Counted from the first letter of the stretch, positions 17,224 through 26,840 are shown. The stretch: DNA of 64,000 nt from Salinimicrobium gaetbulicola (GCF_042676025.1 NZ_JBHTJP010000035.1:1054001-1118000); one strand, 5' to 3'. Notes: generated by a model not told the origin, from the sequence alone. Numbers and translations are program-made.

Positions 17224-18282
17224 ATGCGGGTCTTACAAATAATAGACAGTTTACGTAGCGGCGGCGCTGAACAGATGGCGGTTTCCTATGCGAATGCCCT
17301 ATCCGGTAAGATAGAGGGATCATACCTTTGCTGTACCCGAAGGGAAGGACTGTTGAATGCTAAAATAGCTAAAGAGGTAGGATACGTATTTTTGAATAAA
17401 AAGCACTCTTTTGACCTTAAGGCTTTCCTGAAGCTTCGTCGATTTGTTGTGAAAAACGAGATCGATCTCTTGCAGGCCCATAGTACCTCCTGGTTTTTAG
17501 CGGTGATGTTGAAGATAACCCTTTGTGAAGTAAAACTTGTATGGCATGACCACTATGGAAGGGAATTGAAGAACAGACCGGCTTATCCTTTGAAAGCGTT
17601 TTCAGGATTCTTGGATGGGGTCATTTCTGTAAATCCCGATCTCAAAAATTGGGCTCTGGATACACTCAAGGCGAAAAAGGTTATCTTCTTTAAAAATTTT
17701 CTGCCTTCTATTTCTCTTGAAAGAGGTGCGAAACTAAATGGCGAAAACGATCTGAAGATAATATGTGTAGCCAATTTCCGGCCTCAAAAGGATCATCTTA
17801 CTTTACTGAAGGCGTTTCAGAGATTACTTCTATCAACCAAAGAGAAAGTCAGTCTTCATCTAATAGGCAAAGACAACCAAGATGAGTATTCAGAGAAGGT
17901 TCAGCAGTTTATCAGGGAACATGCTTTAAAAGATGTTCATATTTATGGAGAACAGGAATCCATTGGGTTTCTTCTGGATCAGGCCGATATTGCAGTTCTT
18001 TCTTCGTCTTCGGAAGGTTTGCCTGTGGCGCTTCTGGAATACGGTAGAGCAGGTTTACCTGTAGTGTGTACAAATGTGGGGCAGTGCGAAGAGGTGATAG
18101 GTGGCTTCGGAAAACTGGTGGAACCGGAGGAACCGAATGCCTTAATGAAGGCTCTCCTTCAATATGTCAATAACGAACAGCAACGAAGCCAAGATGCAAG
18201 GAACTTTCAGCAAAAAGTTCTTTCCGAATATTCAGAAGAATTGATTATCCCACAGGTGATAAGGTTTATGCAATCTCTGTAA
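17224..18282 (+). CDS. Glycosyltransferase family 4
   Basis: A 352-residue GT-B enzyme. VLQIIDSLRSGGAEQMAV is the characteristic GT4 N-terminal strand and glycine loop, IICVANFRPQKDHLTLLKAF starts the donor lobe, and SSSEGLPVALLEYGRAGLPV holds the EGxPxxxxE motif. The ATG at 17224 follows a 95-base gap filled with repeat-like DNA, so it is not tightly coupled to the previous gene. It probably adds a hexose to the lipid-linked repeat unit. Confidence 0.9.
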   Translation: MRVLQIIDSLRSGGAEQMAVSYANALSGKIEGSYLCCTRREGLLNAKIAKEVGYVFLNKKHSFDLKAFLKLRRFVVKNEIDLLQAHSTSWFLAVMLKITLCEVKLVWHDHYGRELKNRPAYPLKAFSGFLDGVISVNPDLKNWALDTLKAKKVIFFKNFLPSISLERGAKLNGENDLKIICVANFRPQKDHLTLLKAFQRLLLSTKEKVSLHLIGKDNQDEYSEKVQQFIREHALKDVHIYGEQESIGFLLDQADIAVLSSSSEGLPVALLEYGRAGLPVVCTNVGQCEEVIGGFGKLVEPEEPNALMKALLQYVNNEQQRSQDARNFQQKVLSEYSEELIIPQVIRFMQSL

Positions 18283-18325
18283 AAATACTCTTTTAACTTT
18301 CATTAAAGTTTTAATATTGTAATCT

Positions 18326-19708
18326 GTGAATGTAGCAAGTATTAATATAAGACGACAACGCGCCCTCCTGGAAAAGTTAGGAAAAATCGAGTACGTCAAA
18401 ATGTTACTGCTGCATTTTGGTATCGCCTTTGCCATCTACATTTTTGAAGGGCTTTCCTTGCTGTATTTCCTGGGAGTATTTGGGTATTTCCTTTTCATCA
18501 CTATTCAGAACGAAAACAGGAACAATGAAGCCTTGATGGCCGCGGCCTACATTGCGGGGGCAGAGGTGTATTGGAGGATGACCGGGGCTTTGTTCTTTTA
18601 TGAAACGGGAAAATATGCTGTGATCCTTTTTTTGTTGATCGGTATCTTTTTTAAAGGAACATCTTCTAAGACTGTGCCTTTTTGGACATATTTATTTATT
18701 CTCCTACCCGGGGTAATAGTGGCTTCGGTCACTATAAGCTACGAAGCGGAATTTAGAAAACTCATTGCCTTTAACCTGGCTGGACCTGTATGCCTGGGGA
18801 TTTCAGCCCTGTATTGTTATTATAAAAAGATCAGGAAAAAAGATTTTCAGAGAGTGCTCTTAATGCTCTTAATGCCGTTGCTCGCTCAGATGATATATCT
18901 CTTCCTATATACACCTTCTCTACAGGAAGGCATTATAAGCCTGTCTGGAAATTATGCTGCAACCGGAGGTTATGGGCCTAATCAAATATCTACAGTTTTT
19001 GGCCTGGGGGCTTTTCTTTTGGTGACTCGTTTATTCACGGTTAAAAATAAAACTGTGAATTTGATCGATCTTATTTTATTGGGGATGATGGGATATAGAG
19101 CTTTGATCACTTTCTCTAGAGGAGGGGTTATTACTGCCTTGATATGCATAGCTGCATTTATTGCCCTGTTTTATTATAAACAAAATTCTGGTGAAAAAAC
19201 TAAGATAAGGTTCAAGCTGATCATTCTTCTTGCAATTTTTCTTGGTATTTGGAGTTTTTCTTCACTCAAGACATTTGGTTTACTGGAGAACAGATATGAA
19301 AATAGGGATGCAGCAGGAAATCTAAAAGAGGATATTACCACAGGTAGGGTCGAATTGGTGGAGACCGAACTGCAGGGTTTTTATGAAAATCCGGTAATAG
19401 GGATAGGGGTTGGAAAAGGCCGGGAGTATCGAGAAGAAAATCTAGGAGTAGAGATCAATACCCATAACGAAATTAGTAGGTTATTGGCTGAGCACGGAAT
19501 TTTAGGGGTGGTAGCCGTTATTATACTTATTATTGTTCCATTAGTTTTCTGGACAAAATTCAAGAATAACTATTATTTTCTCGCTTTTCTGGGCTTTTGG
19601 TTTTTGACCATTAATCATTCGGCTATGAGGATTGCCCTGCCTGCATTTGTGTACGGACTCGCTTTATTATATATCGTTGATGACAAAAAGAATTCTCTAT
19701 ATAGGTAA
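18326..19708 (+). CDS. O-antigen polymerase/ligase-type membrane protein (Wzy-like)
   Basis: A 460-residue integral membrane protein with about ten to twelve hydrophobic segments. TFSRGGVITALI and NTHNEISRLLAEHGILGV in the second half are the conserved features of the Wzy_C/O-antigen ligase family; the periplasmic loop between them has the Arg and His residues expected to act on the undecaprenyl-linked glycan. GTG 18326 is the start offered by the frame. Polymerisation of repeat units is the likely role, since the locus also has many glycosyltransferases and an initiating transferase. A ligase cannot be excluded from sequence alone. The end overlaps the next gene by 29 bases. Confidence 0.82.
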   Translation: MNVASINIRRQRALLEKLGKIEYVKMLLLHFGIAFAIYIFEGLSLLYFLGVFGYFLFITIQNENRNNEALMAAAYIAGAEVYWRMTGALFFYETGKYAVILFLLIGIFFKGTSSKTVPFWTYLFILLPGVIVASVTISYEAEFRKLIAFNLAGPVCLGISALYCYYKKIRKKDFQRVLLMLLMPLLAQMIYLFLYTPSLQEGIISLSGNYAATGGYGPNQISTVFGLGAFLLVTRLFTVKNKTVNLIDLILLGMMGYRALITFSRGGVITALICIAAFIALFYYKQNSGEKTKIRFKLIILLAIFLGIWSFSSLKTFGLLENRYENRDAAGNLKEDITTGRVELVETELQGFYENPVIGIGVGKGREYREENLGVEINTHNEISRLLAEHGILGVVAVIILIIVPLVFWTKFKNNYYFLAFLGFWFLTINHSAMRIALPAFVYGLALLYIVDDKKNSLYR

Positions 19709-20720
19709 TAACCTTACGAACCCCACCTTTACGGCCACCTATATTTCTTTTTTTAGCGAGGCTTTAAAGGAGGAAGGGTATGAAGTAAAGACGGCGTCGG
19801 GTAAGGATAATAAGATCCTCAGGTTGACCGATATGCTCAACCTGATATGGCATAACCGCAACCAAACCGACCTGGTTTTGATCGATACCTACGGTGCGCA
19901 GAATTTTTATTACGCATATAGCACCGCTAAGTTATGTTATCGATTAGACCTGCCTTATATTCCCATCTTACATGGAGGTAATTTACCGGAACGTCTGAAA
20001 GATTCAAAAGACCTGAGTGCTGAACTGTTCGGGAAGGCCTTTGTGAACATCGCGCCCTCTCACTTTTTGCATGATGCTTTTAAAGCCGAAGGGTTCGATA
20101 ATGTACAGATAATCCCAAATTCCATTGTTCTCAGAAATTACCCTTTTAAAGAAAGACAGCGATTTGATCCGAGATTGCTTTGGGTGCGGCGGTTTCAGGA
20201 AAGGTATAATCCATTGATGGCCTTAAAGGTTTATGAAAAACTTTACCAAAAGTATCCCGGGGCTCGATTATGTATGGTAGGTCCCGAAAAGGACGGATCT
20301 TTATCCCGCTGTAAGAAATATGCAAAGAAGAATAACCTTCCGGTTTATTTCCCTGGGAAAATGAAGAAGGAGGCCTGGTCATCTCTCTCGGTAGATTATG
20401 ATTTTTTCATTAATACCACCGATGTTGATAATACGCCAATCAGTGTTATAGAGGCCATGGGGCTTGGACTGCCGGTAGTTTCTACTAATGTTGGCGGCAT
20501 GCCAAATCTAATTAACGATCCCCATGATGGAGTACTGGTGCCCCAAAATGATGAAACGGCCATGACTCAGGCATTAGAAGAACTTTTAGAGAACCAGGAG
20601 AAAACGAATGCTATAGCTCTCGCAGCCAGGCGAAAAGTAGAAGAGTTCGATTGGGAAAAAGTGAAGGAACAATGGAATGAGGTCTTGTCTTCTGTACCTA
20701 GCCACACTTCACTGCAGTAA
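19680..20720 (+). CDS. Glycosyltransferase family 4, first of a tandem pair
   Basis: A 346-residue GT-B enzyme. KRILYIGNNL, LVLIDTYGAQNFYYAY and ILHGGNLPERL are N-terminal lobe motifs, and ISVIEAMGLGLPVVSTNVGG is the GT4 donor-binding segment. The start is the ATG at 19680 inside the end of the wzy-like gene; the frame is open to 19632 but that part only reads the other gene's DNA. The next gene encodes a clear paralogue with the same motif order. Confidence 0.88.
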   Translation: MTKRILYIGNNLTNPTFTATYISFFSEALKEEGYEVKTASGKDNKILRLTDMLNLIWHNRNQTDLVLIDTYGAQNFYYAYSTAKLCYRLDLPYIPILHGGNLPERLKDSKDLSAELFGKAFVNIAPSHFLHDAFKAEGFDNVQIIPNSIVLRNYPFKERQRFDPRLLWVRRFQERYNPLMALKVYEKLYQKYPGARLCMVGPEKDGSLSRCKKYAKKNNLPVYFPGKMKKEAWSSLSVDYDFFINTTDVDNTPISVIEAMGLGLPVVSTNVGGMPNLINDPHDGVLVPQNDETAMTQALEELLENQEKTNAIALAARRKVEEFDWEKVKEQWNEVLSSVPSHTSLQ

Positions 20721-21737
20721 ATGAGCAAAAAACAGCTGATATATATAGGAAATAAATTGAAGGAGAGAGGGGGGAATCCTACCTCAATAGATATACTGGC
20801 GCCTTTATTTCAAAAGGAAGGTTATAACGTTATCACTGCCTCAGGTTTCAAAAACAAGGCTTTTAGGATCCTTCACATGCTGTCTGTAATTCTTAAGAAT
20901 TCCCGGTCTGCAAATTGGGTGTTGATAGATACTTACAGTACGAGCAATTTTTGGTATGCCTATTCAGCAGGAAGATTAGCTCATTTTCTTGGGTTAAAAT
21001 ATATTCTTTTGCTACATGGCGGAGAACTTCCGGAGAGACTTCAACGCACTCCCGGGAAAACACATTGGCTTCTTAAGCACGCGTGCGCTAACATAGCGCC
21101 TTCTGCTTATCTTAAAGACAAATTCCAGGCTGCAGGTATCTCCGGAATAAAATATATTCCGAATAGCATAAACTTAAAGGATTATCCTTTTAAGGAGCGA
21201 ACAGGCTTTCAGCCGAAACTGTTATGGGTACGGGCGTTTGCCGGAATCTATGATCCTATGTCGGCAATACAAACTTTGGAACTGCTTTTAGAAAGGTATC
21301 AAGATGCTGAACTCTGCATGGTGGGCCCGGAAAAAGACGACTCCTTCAAAAAGTGTCGGGATTATGTTAGCAAAAAAAACTTACCAGTAACATTTAAAGG
21401 AATACTCGATAAACGTGAATGGCATAGGCTTTCGGAGAGCTATTGTATTTTTTTAAATACCAGTACCATCGATAATACTCCCGTAAGTGTGATCGAAGCT
21501 ATGGCTTTAGGTTTACCGGTGGTCTCTACAGCAGTGGGCGGTATTCCTGTACTGATCGAGGATCAAAGAACCGGCCTGTTGGTTCCTGCCAACAATTCTC
21601 CTGCCATGGCAAATGCTGTAGAACATTTACTTTCCCATCCTGAAAATGCAAAGCAGATTTCAGTTTCAGCCCGTCAGCAGGTTGAAAAATTTGACTGGAA
21701 TTCTGTCAAAGATTTATGGGCTCAGGTTTTCTCCTGA
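20721..21737 (+). CDS. Glycosyltransferase family 4, second of a tandem pair
   Basis: A 338-residue paralogue of the preceding protein, starting one base after its stop. Equivalent blocks are QLIYIGNKL, WVLIDTYSTSNFWYAY, LLHGGELPERL, LCMVGPEKD and VSVIEAMALGLPVVSTAVGG. The two probably arose by tandem duplication and now add successive or alternative sugars. There is no sign of decay in either copy. Confidence 0.88.
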   Translation: MSKKQLIYIGNKLKERGGNPTSIDILAPLFQKEGYNVITASGFKNKAFRILHMLSVILKNSRSANWVLIDTYSTSNFWYAYSAGRLAHFLGLKYILLLHGGELPERLQRTPGKTHWLLKHACANIAPSAYLKDKFQAAGISGIKYIPNSINLKDYPFKERTGFQPKLLWVRAFAGIYDPMSAIQTLELLLERYQDAELCMVGPEKDDSFKKCRDYVSKKNLPVTFKGILDKREWHRLSESYCIFLNTSTIDNTPVSVIEAMALGLPVVSTAVGGIPVLIEDQRTGLLVPANNSPAMANAVEHLLSHPENAKQISVSARQQVEKFDWNSVKDLWAQVFS

Positions 21738-21985
21738 ATAATTTTCTTTCCTTTTTTTAAATCCATAAGATTTTAACTTTTTTAAGTATTTGATATTTAG
21801 TACATTTCTTCAGTATTAAATCTCACCCCTGCACGAACTTTTTATAGAATTCATTTCCTTAATAGGATTTTGAAATATAAAAACTGAGTGAATATTTTAG
21901 TGCCCTCCTCATCTTTCACTCTGTAAAGCAATTATTTGACCTAACTTATAATGGGATTCTGTAATGAATTCCACTGGTTAATGTT
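21738..21985. other. AT-rich leader before the initiating transferase gene
   Basis: About 250 bases of AT-rich sequence without an open frame. It is the largest gap in the polysaccharide locus and may hold a promoter for the last gene. I see no clean TTG-N19-TAnnTTTG match and no JUMPstart/ops element. Confidence 0.4.
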
Positions 21986-23473
21986 ATGGAAGAAGCAGAA
22001 CTCTTGACAAAAAACAGGCGGCCGGATCTTTCGGAAGTAAACTCTTCCTTATATTTACCGCGTAAATTTTTCCGAATGTCCCAAAGACGGCGAATTCATT
22101 TTGAGATCTCTGAACGCAAAATCTTCCTGAGGATTTTTGATATATTTTGGGTGTTGACCACTCTTTACTTTACAGGACTTTTTTTTCACTTAGATTACTT
22201 TACCATCAATGCCGACTTCTGGGTGTGGACCCTGATGCTTACTCTTTATCTTACGCTGTTTTCTTCGGTTTTTGAGCTCTATGATCTGCAAAAGGCAAGC
22301 AGGTATGAGACAGTACTTAAAAATGTCTTTTTAGCATCTTCTGTGACCGTTCTAGTGTATCTTTTAACGCCAATTCTTACTCCGGTATTGCCGAATAACA
22401 GAATGCAGATCCTGTATTTTTACCTCGCGGTTGTTTTCGCTCTTTTGGTATGGAGGTTCGCATATATCAGGTTCATTTCTTCCCCGCGTTTTTATAAAAG
22501 GGTTCTGGTGATTGGTGATGCTTTCGATATGGATAAGATCGCTGATCAGCTTCTACGTGCAGATCCAAATTATTCTGTGGTAAGTTATTTGAATACGGGC
22601 TCTGAACAAAACCGTGAGATTAAATCACGAAAAGGTATATCACATTATCATTCTGAAAGTATTACGAACATAATCAGACGGCATAAGATAGATGAGATCT
22701 TAATTAATGAACTGGATCCCGAAAATGACAGTGCAGACCTTAGTGAGGAGATCTTTGTATTGCTGAAAAGAGGTTTTCCCGTGCGTGACTTTAACCAGGT
22801 CTACGAAGAGAAGACACACAGGATTCCGGTGCAGATGATCAACCGGAACTTTTATGAATTTTTCCGCTTTAGCCGAAGTAATGACAATAAGTTTTACCAG
22901 ATCTTTCATCGTACAGCAGATATTATTATCTCGGTTATAGGGCTGGTGATCGGTTTTATCCTGGTGCCTTTTATTTTTCTCGGCAATTTGGTTGCCAACA
23001 GGGGAAGTCTGTTTTACAAACAGGAACGTGTGGGGCGAAACGGAGAGGTTTTTGAGATTATTAAGTTCAGAACCATGGAACTCAATGCCGAGCCCAACGG
23101 CGCTCAATGGACCACAAAAAATGATTCCCGGGTTACCCGCTTCGGAAAGTTTCTTAGAAGGTCCCGACTGGATGAAATTCCACAGTTTTATAACATATTG
23201 AAAGGGGAGATGAGCTTTATAGGGCCCCGTCCTGAACGTCCTTTCTTTGTGAAAGAATTATCTGAAGCCATACCATTTTATGATACCCGGCACTTCATTA
23301 AACCGGGCCTTACCGGTTGGGCGCAGGTAATGACTGATTATGCCGACAGTCATGCCGACAGCCTTGAAAAACTTCAATACGACTTGTATTATATCAAGTA
23401 CAGAAATATCTTTATTGATATCACCATCCTTACCAAGACCTTAAGCACCATCATTTTCTTCAGAGGTCAGTAA
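21986..23473 (+). CDS. Undecaprenyl-phosphate sugar-1-phosphate transferase (WbaP/WcaJ type)
   Basis: A 495-residue polyisoprenyl-phosphate hexose-1-phosphate transferase that should start repeat-unit synthesis by loading a sugar phosphate onto undecaprenyl phosphate at the inner membrane. Four hydrophobic segments (about 50-160) precede a CoA-binding-like domain (about 170-280), then a membrane-re-entrant helix (DIIISVIGLVIGFILVPFIF) and the catalytic domain with IKFRTM, SRLDEIPQFYNILKGEMSFI and GPRPERPFF. That is the long WbaP-type layout. It is the last gene of the locus; a repeat at 23486-23530 separates it from the core genome. Confidence 0.92.
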   Translation: MEEAELLTKNRRPDLSEVNSSLYLPRKFFRMSQRRRIHFEISERKIFLRIFDIFWVLTTLYFTGLFFHLDYFTINADFWVWTLMLTLYLTLFSSVFELYDLQKASRYETVLKNVFLASSVTVLVYLLTPILTPVLPNNRMQILYFYLAVVFALLVWRFAYIRFISSPRFYKRVLVIGDAFDMDKIADQLLRADPNYSVVSYLNTGSEQNREIKSRKGISHYHSESITNIIRRHKIDEILINELDPENDSADLSEEIFVLLKRGFPVRDFNQVYEEKTHRIPVQMINRNFYEFFRFSRSNDNKFYQIFHRTADIIISVIGLVIGFILVPFIFLGNLVANRGSLFYKQERVGRNGEVFEIIKFRTMELNAEPNGAQWTTKNDSRVTRFGKFLRRSRLDEIPQFYNILKGEMSFIGPRPERPFFVKELSEAIPFYDTRHFIKPGLTGWAQVMTDYADSHADSLEKLQYDLYYIKYRNIFIDITILTKTLSTIIFFRGQ

Positions 23474-23485
23474 GATTCAATTAAC

Positions 23486-23532
23486 AATTATCAGGCTGGT
23501 AACCATCAACTGACCACTGACAACCGGTTACT
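23486..23532 (-). repeat. Intergenic repeat at the right edge of the polysaccharide locus
   Basis: On the minus strand it reads TTGTCAGTGGTCAGTTGATG followed by GTTACCAGCC. The CAGTGGTCAGT and CAGTTGAT parts also occur inside the glycosyltransferase gene at about 16893-16917. It lies between two convergent genes where the accessory locus meets conserved genes. Confidence 0.55.
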
Positions 23533-23535
23533 GCT

Positions 23536-25128
23536 TTAACTGATCCGGCTGCGTTTCCATTTTATCATCGCAAAAAGGAAAATGAAGAGGGCTAAAAATT
23601 GTGCGATACGGGCAATGTAATCTCCATGGCGGGAGTAAAAAGTGACTTTATCGTTCAAAGTTATTTCTCCTATCAAAGCTCCTTGCTTTTCATAGCCTAA
23701 TGATTTTGTGATCTCTCCCTTCTCGTTGATAAAAGCCGAGATCCCTGTATTGGCGCTTCTGGCTACCGAGCGTCGGTTTTCAATTGCGCGAAGCCTCGCA
23801 TAACTCAAATGCTGTTTGTGACCCTGGGTTTTTCCCCACCAGGCATCATTGGTAATGATCGCCAGGAAATCGGCTCCGTTATTTACATAGCCCGTAACGT
23901 AATCTCCATAGACCGATTCATAACATATTATTGGTCCGGCCTCTCCCGATTCATCCAGTTCAAAAACACTTCTTTCTGGCTGGGTGGTTTTCATGGCCAC
24001 CGTTCCTCCAAGATCGATCATGACATCTCCCAGGATAGGGCGCAACACCTCCTGATAAGGGAAATTCTCAACTCCCACCACCAGTTTTGACTTGTGGTAG
24101 AAGCTCACGGAATCATTTGCGTTCACCAAAAATGCCGAGTTGTAGTCATTATACCAATCCATTGGTCCGATCTGGTTACTTTGCCCTGTAACTCTTGAAG
24201 GATCATTGAATCGCTCATACATGGAAATACCACTCAAAAATGATATTTCCGGATGGTTTCTCACGAATTCTCGGGTGTAGTAACTGGCTTCAGAATTCCT
24301 GAACCTGCTCAGCACAGTTCCGTCAGCAAAAACAGTCTCGGGAGCGATCACCACTTTAGTATTAGGAGTGATCTTATTTTCGGCAAGTTTGGTAAGAAGT
24401 TCGCCTATGCGGGTGTCTGTGGTATTGTATTTTTCGGTGTAGGGGTTGATATTCGGTTGGAGTACAACGGCTTCGATACTTCTGTCACTTTCTTCATAAT
24501 TGTTCAGAATGATCAAAGAAATAAGGATCGGAACAAGAATTAATAGCCCGGTTTTTAACGCCCCCCGATATATGATTCCTTTATCCTGATATTTTTCAAA
24601 AAGAAGCCACATTTTCAGTAATGAAAAATTAGCAAGCAGGACCCAAAGCGTTCCGCCGAAAGTACCGGTGTATTCATACCACTGTATCCAGGAGGTGAAT
24701 TCAGAAAACCCATTTCCCAGGTTCAGCCAGGGCCAGGAAAATTCCCAGTTCAAATGCAGATATTCAAAGACCATCCAAATACTTATGAAGAAGGATGCGG
24801 AAGCTTTAAAATTCACTTTTTTGGCAACCTGGTGAAAAATGAGGAATACCAATGCCATGAAAAGGGAATTCATGACGATGGCGAAAACACCTCCAAATGG
24901 CGTGGAAATATAAAGCCAATAGGTAGTGATCACATTCCAAATGAAAAAGCTTAAATAAGAAAGCCCGAAGATCTTCCATTTATGATGCTTCGCGCCTTGT
25001 TCCCTCAGGTGGTTTTCAACATAGAGTAAAGGAACGAATCCGAAGAAAAGAAGAAACGGAAATCCATATGTGGGCCAGCCCAGGGCTAGTATAAATCCGG
25101 AAACAAGTGCGTATATAAAGTATTTCAT
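23536..25128 (-). CDS. lnt: Apolipoprotein N-acyltransferase
   Basis: A 530-residue inner-membrane enzyme that adds the third acyl chain to the N-terminal cysteine of lipoproteins. Hydrophobic helices in the first 210 residues (FILALGWPTYGFPFLLFFGF, WPWLNLGNG) are typical of Lnt. The nitrilase-like domain shows the catalytic Glu (VIAPETVFAD), Lys (YHKSKLVVGVENFPYQ) and Cys (PIICYESVYGDYV). I choose ATG 25128 over an upstream TTG at 25155, because a promoter -7 match (TAAATTTG on the minus strand, 25144-25151) lies just upstream of the ATG. It is convergent with the polysaccharide locus. Confidence 0.94.
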   Translation of the reverse strand: MKYFIYALVSGFILALGWPTYGFPFLLFFGFVPLLYVENHLREQGAKHHKWKIFGLSYLSFFIWNVITTYWLYISTPFGGVFAIVMNSLFMALVFLIFHQVAKKVNFKASASFFISIWMVFEYLHLNWEFSWPWLNLGNGFSEFTSWIQWYEYTGTFGGTLWVLLANFSLLKMWLLFEKYQDKGIIYRGALKTGLLILVPILISLIILNNYEESDRSIEAVVLQPNINPYTEKYNTTDTRIGELLTKLAENKITPNTKVVIAPETVFADGTVLSRFRNSEASYYTREFVRNHPEISFLSGISMYERFNDPSRVTGQSNQIGPMDWYNDYNSAFLVNANDSVSFYHKSKLVVGVENFPYQEVLRPILGDVMIDLGGTVAMKTTQPERSVFELDESGEAGPIICYESVYGDYVTGYVNNGADFLAIITNDAWWGKTQGHKQHLSYARLRAIENRRSVARSANTGISAFINEKGEITKSLGYEKQGALIGEITLNDKVTFYSRHGDYIARIAQFLALFIFLFAMIKWKRSRIS

Positions 25129-25143
25129 CAGGGAGCTTTGTGC

Positions 25144-25151
25144 CAAATTTA
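25144..25151 (-). promoter_or_regulatory. Promoter -7 element for lnt
   Basis: TAAATTTG on the minus strand matches TAnnTTTG, the Bacteroidota -7 consensus, 16 bases before the lnt ATG. No clean TTG is found 19 bases further up, so the call rests on one element. Confidence 0.45.
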
Positions 25152-25263
25152 GCAAACTCTGTTTACATTCCGGGAAGCCTTTTCGGGAATACCGGTTTTT
25201 TCAGAATTTAATCTTTGACTAACTCTGCTGCCTTTTTACTATTTTTACCCAAAACCAACCAAT

Positions 25264-26016
25264 ATGAACCTTACCAGACATATTCCCAATACTATCACTT
25301 TGCTAAACCTTCTCTGCGGAAGTATCGCGACGATCTTCGCGGTGCAAGGCAACCTGGTGATGGCTGCTATTTTTGTAGCTCTGGGGATCTTTTTTGACTT
25401 TTTCGACGGACTTGCCGCGAGACTTCTTAATGTGAAATCTGAATTAGGGTTACAGTTAGATTCGCTGGCAGATATGGTTACCAGCGGATTGGTGCCGGGA
25501 ATTATTATGTTTCAGCTATTCCGAAAGGCTCTCCCTAAATATGAGGCTACAGCAATTGACTGGGAGGCGGGACAAAACTTTTTTGAATGGAATTTTCCGG
25601 TTTTGGCTTTGTTAGGTTTGTTAGTGACCTTAGGATCAGGGTACAGATTGGCGAAATTCAATATTGATGAGCGTCAATCAGATTCTTTCATTGGTTTGCC
25701 CACTCCAGCGAACGCGTTATTAATAATAAGTTTACCCCTGATACTCATTTATCAGCCTCAACCGGAACTGGTAGCGATTATACTCAATCCGTGGTTTCTA
25801 GTAGGGCTGAGTTTATTCAGCTGTTTTATGCTGAATGCTGAGGTGCCATTATTTGCACTGAAGTTCAGTGATTGGTCTCTTGGTAAAAATAAATTGCGTT
25901 ACGGATTTTTACTTTTCTGCCTGCTGTTATTGATCTTTCTGCAGTTCGCGGCGATCCCTGTAATAATAGTCAGCTATGTAATTCTGTCAATTATCTCTAA
26001 CAGGACCGGGAAATAA
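25264..26016 (+). CDS. pssA: CDP-diacylglycerol-serine O-phosphatidyltransferase
   Basis: A 250-residue membrane enzyme of the CDP-alcohol phosphatidyltransferase family, which makes phosphatidylserine, the precursor of phosphatidylethanolamine. The family signature D-G-x2-A-R-x8-G-x3-D-x3-D runs from D48 to D70 with every residue present. About seven hydrophobic helices fill the rest. The N-terminus (NLTRHIPNTITLLNLLCG) matches PssA rather than PgsA. ATG 25264 is the only start before the first helix. It lies divergently from lnt. Confidence 0.92.
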   Translation: MNLTRHIPNTITLLNLLCGSIATIFAVQGNLVMAAIFVALGIFFDFFDGLAARLLNVKSELGLQLDSLADMVTSGLVPGIIMFQLFRKALPKYEATAIDWEAGQNFFEWNFPVLALLGLLVTLGSGYRLAKFNIDERQSDSFIGLPTPANALLIISLPLILIYQPQPELVAIILNPWFLVGLSLFSCFMLNAEVPLFALKFSDWSLGKNKLRYGFLLFCLLLLIFLQFAAIPVIIVSYVILSIISNRTGK

Positions 26017-26030
26017 AGTTTGATAAAAGG

Positions 26031-26060
26031 TATTTCTGAAAGTATTTTCAGAAATAAAAA
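26031..26060. terminator. Hairpin between convergent pssA and lptB
   Basis: TATTTCTGAAA (26031-26041) and TTTCAGAAATA (26046-26056) form a perfect 11-bp stem with a 4-base loop. It is A/T-rich and followed by only a short A or T run, so its termination strength is uncertain. The position between two gene ends supports a bidirectional terminator. Confidence 0.5.
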
Positions 26061-26099
26061 TCAGAAATTACTGAGCTTTTCAGCGTCTTTCAGTAAAAA

Positions 26100-26840
26100 C
26101 TATTGGAATAATTTTTTCTTCCGAAGTTCAAAATTCTGACCTAGATATACTTTTCGAACCATTTCATCTTCCGCCAGCTCTTCCGGAATTCCGGCTTTAA
26201 GAATGCGACCTTCGAACATTAAGTACGTTCTGTCTGTAATAGCAAGGGTTTCCTGAACGTTGTGGTCAGTAATAAGAATTCCGATGTTCTTGTCTTTCAG
26301 CTGAGCGACGATCCTTTGAATATCTTCAACCGCTACAGGGTCAACTCCGGCAAAAGGTTCATCCAGGAGAATGAAGTTTGGATCTGTTGCCAGGGCACGG
26401 GCGATCTCGGTTCTACGACGCTCTCCTCCACTTAACAGGTCTCCGCGGCTCTTCCGAATATGCCCAAGACTGAATTCTTCGATCAGGGATTCCATTTTCA
26501 TCTGGCGTTCCTTTTTTGACAACTTGGTAAGCTCCAGAACGCTCATTATATTGTCCTCAATACTCAGCTTTCTAAAAACAGAAGCTTCCTGTGCCAGGTA
26601 TCCAATCCCGTGTTGAGCCCTTTTGTACATCGGGAATTTGGTAATGTTTTCCTTATCCAAAAAAATACGGCCGCCATTAGGTTTGATCAATCCTACGATC
26701 ATATAAAAAGAAGTGGTTTTCCCGGCTCCGTTCGGTCCAAGAAGCCCCACGATCTCGCCCTGATTTACTTCAAGAGAAATGCCTTTAACGACTTCCCGTC
26801 CTTTATATGATTTAATAAGATTTTCGGCTCGTAGTTTCAT
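26100..26840 (-). CDS. lptB: LPS export ABC transporter ATP-binding protein LptB
   Basis: A 246-residue cytoplasmic ATPase that powers LPS extraction from the inner membrane by LptFGC. Walker A is GPNGAGKT (35-42), the Q-loop is YLAQEASVF (81-89), the signature LSGGE (136-140) and Walker B ILLDEP (157-162). The spacing FRKLSIEDNI after the Q-loop is typical of LptB and separates it from LivF-type relatives. It is placed apart from other lpt genes. The next genes on the same strand (27291 downwards) lie 110 bases upstream, with a tandem repeat between. Confidence 0.93.
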   Translation of the reverse strand: MKLRAENLIKSYKGREVVKGISLEVNQGEIVGLLGPNGAGKTTSFYMIVGLIKPNGGRIFLDKENITKFPMYKRAQHGIGYLAQEASVFRKLSIEDNIMSVLELTKLSKKERQMKMESLIEEFSLGHIRKSRGDLLSGGERRRTEIARALATDPNFILLDEPFAGVDPVAVEDIQRIVAQLKDKNIGILITDHNVQETLAITDRTYLMFEGRILKAGIPEELAEDEMVRKVYLGQNFELRKKKLFQ

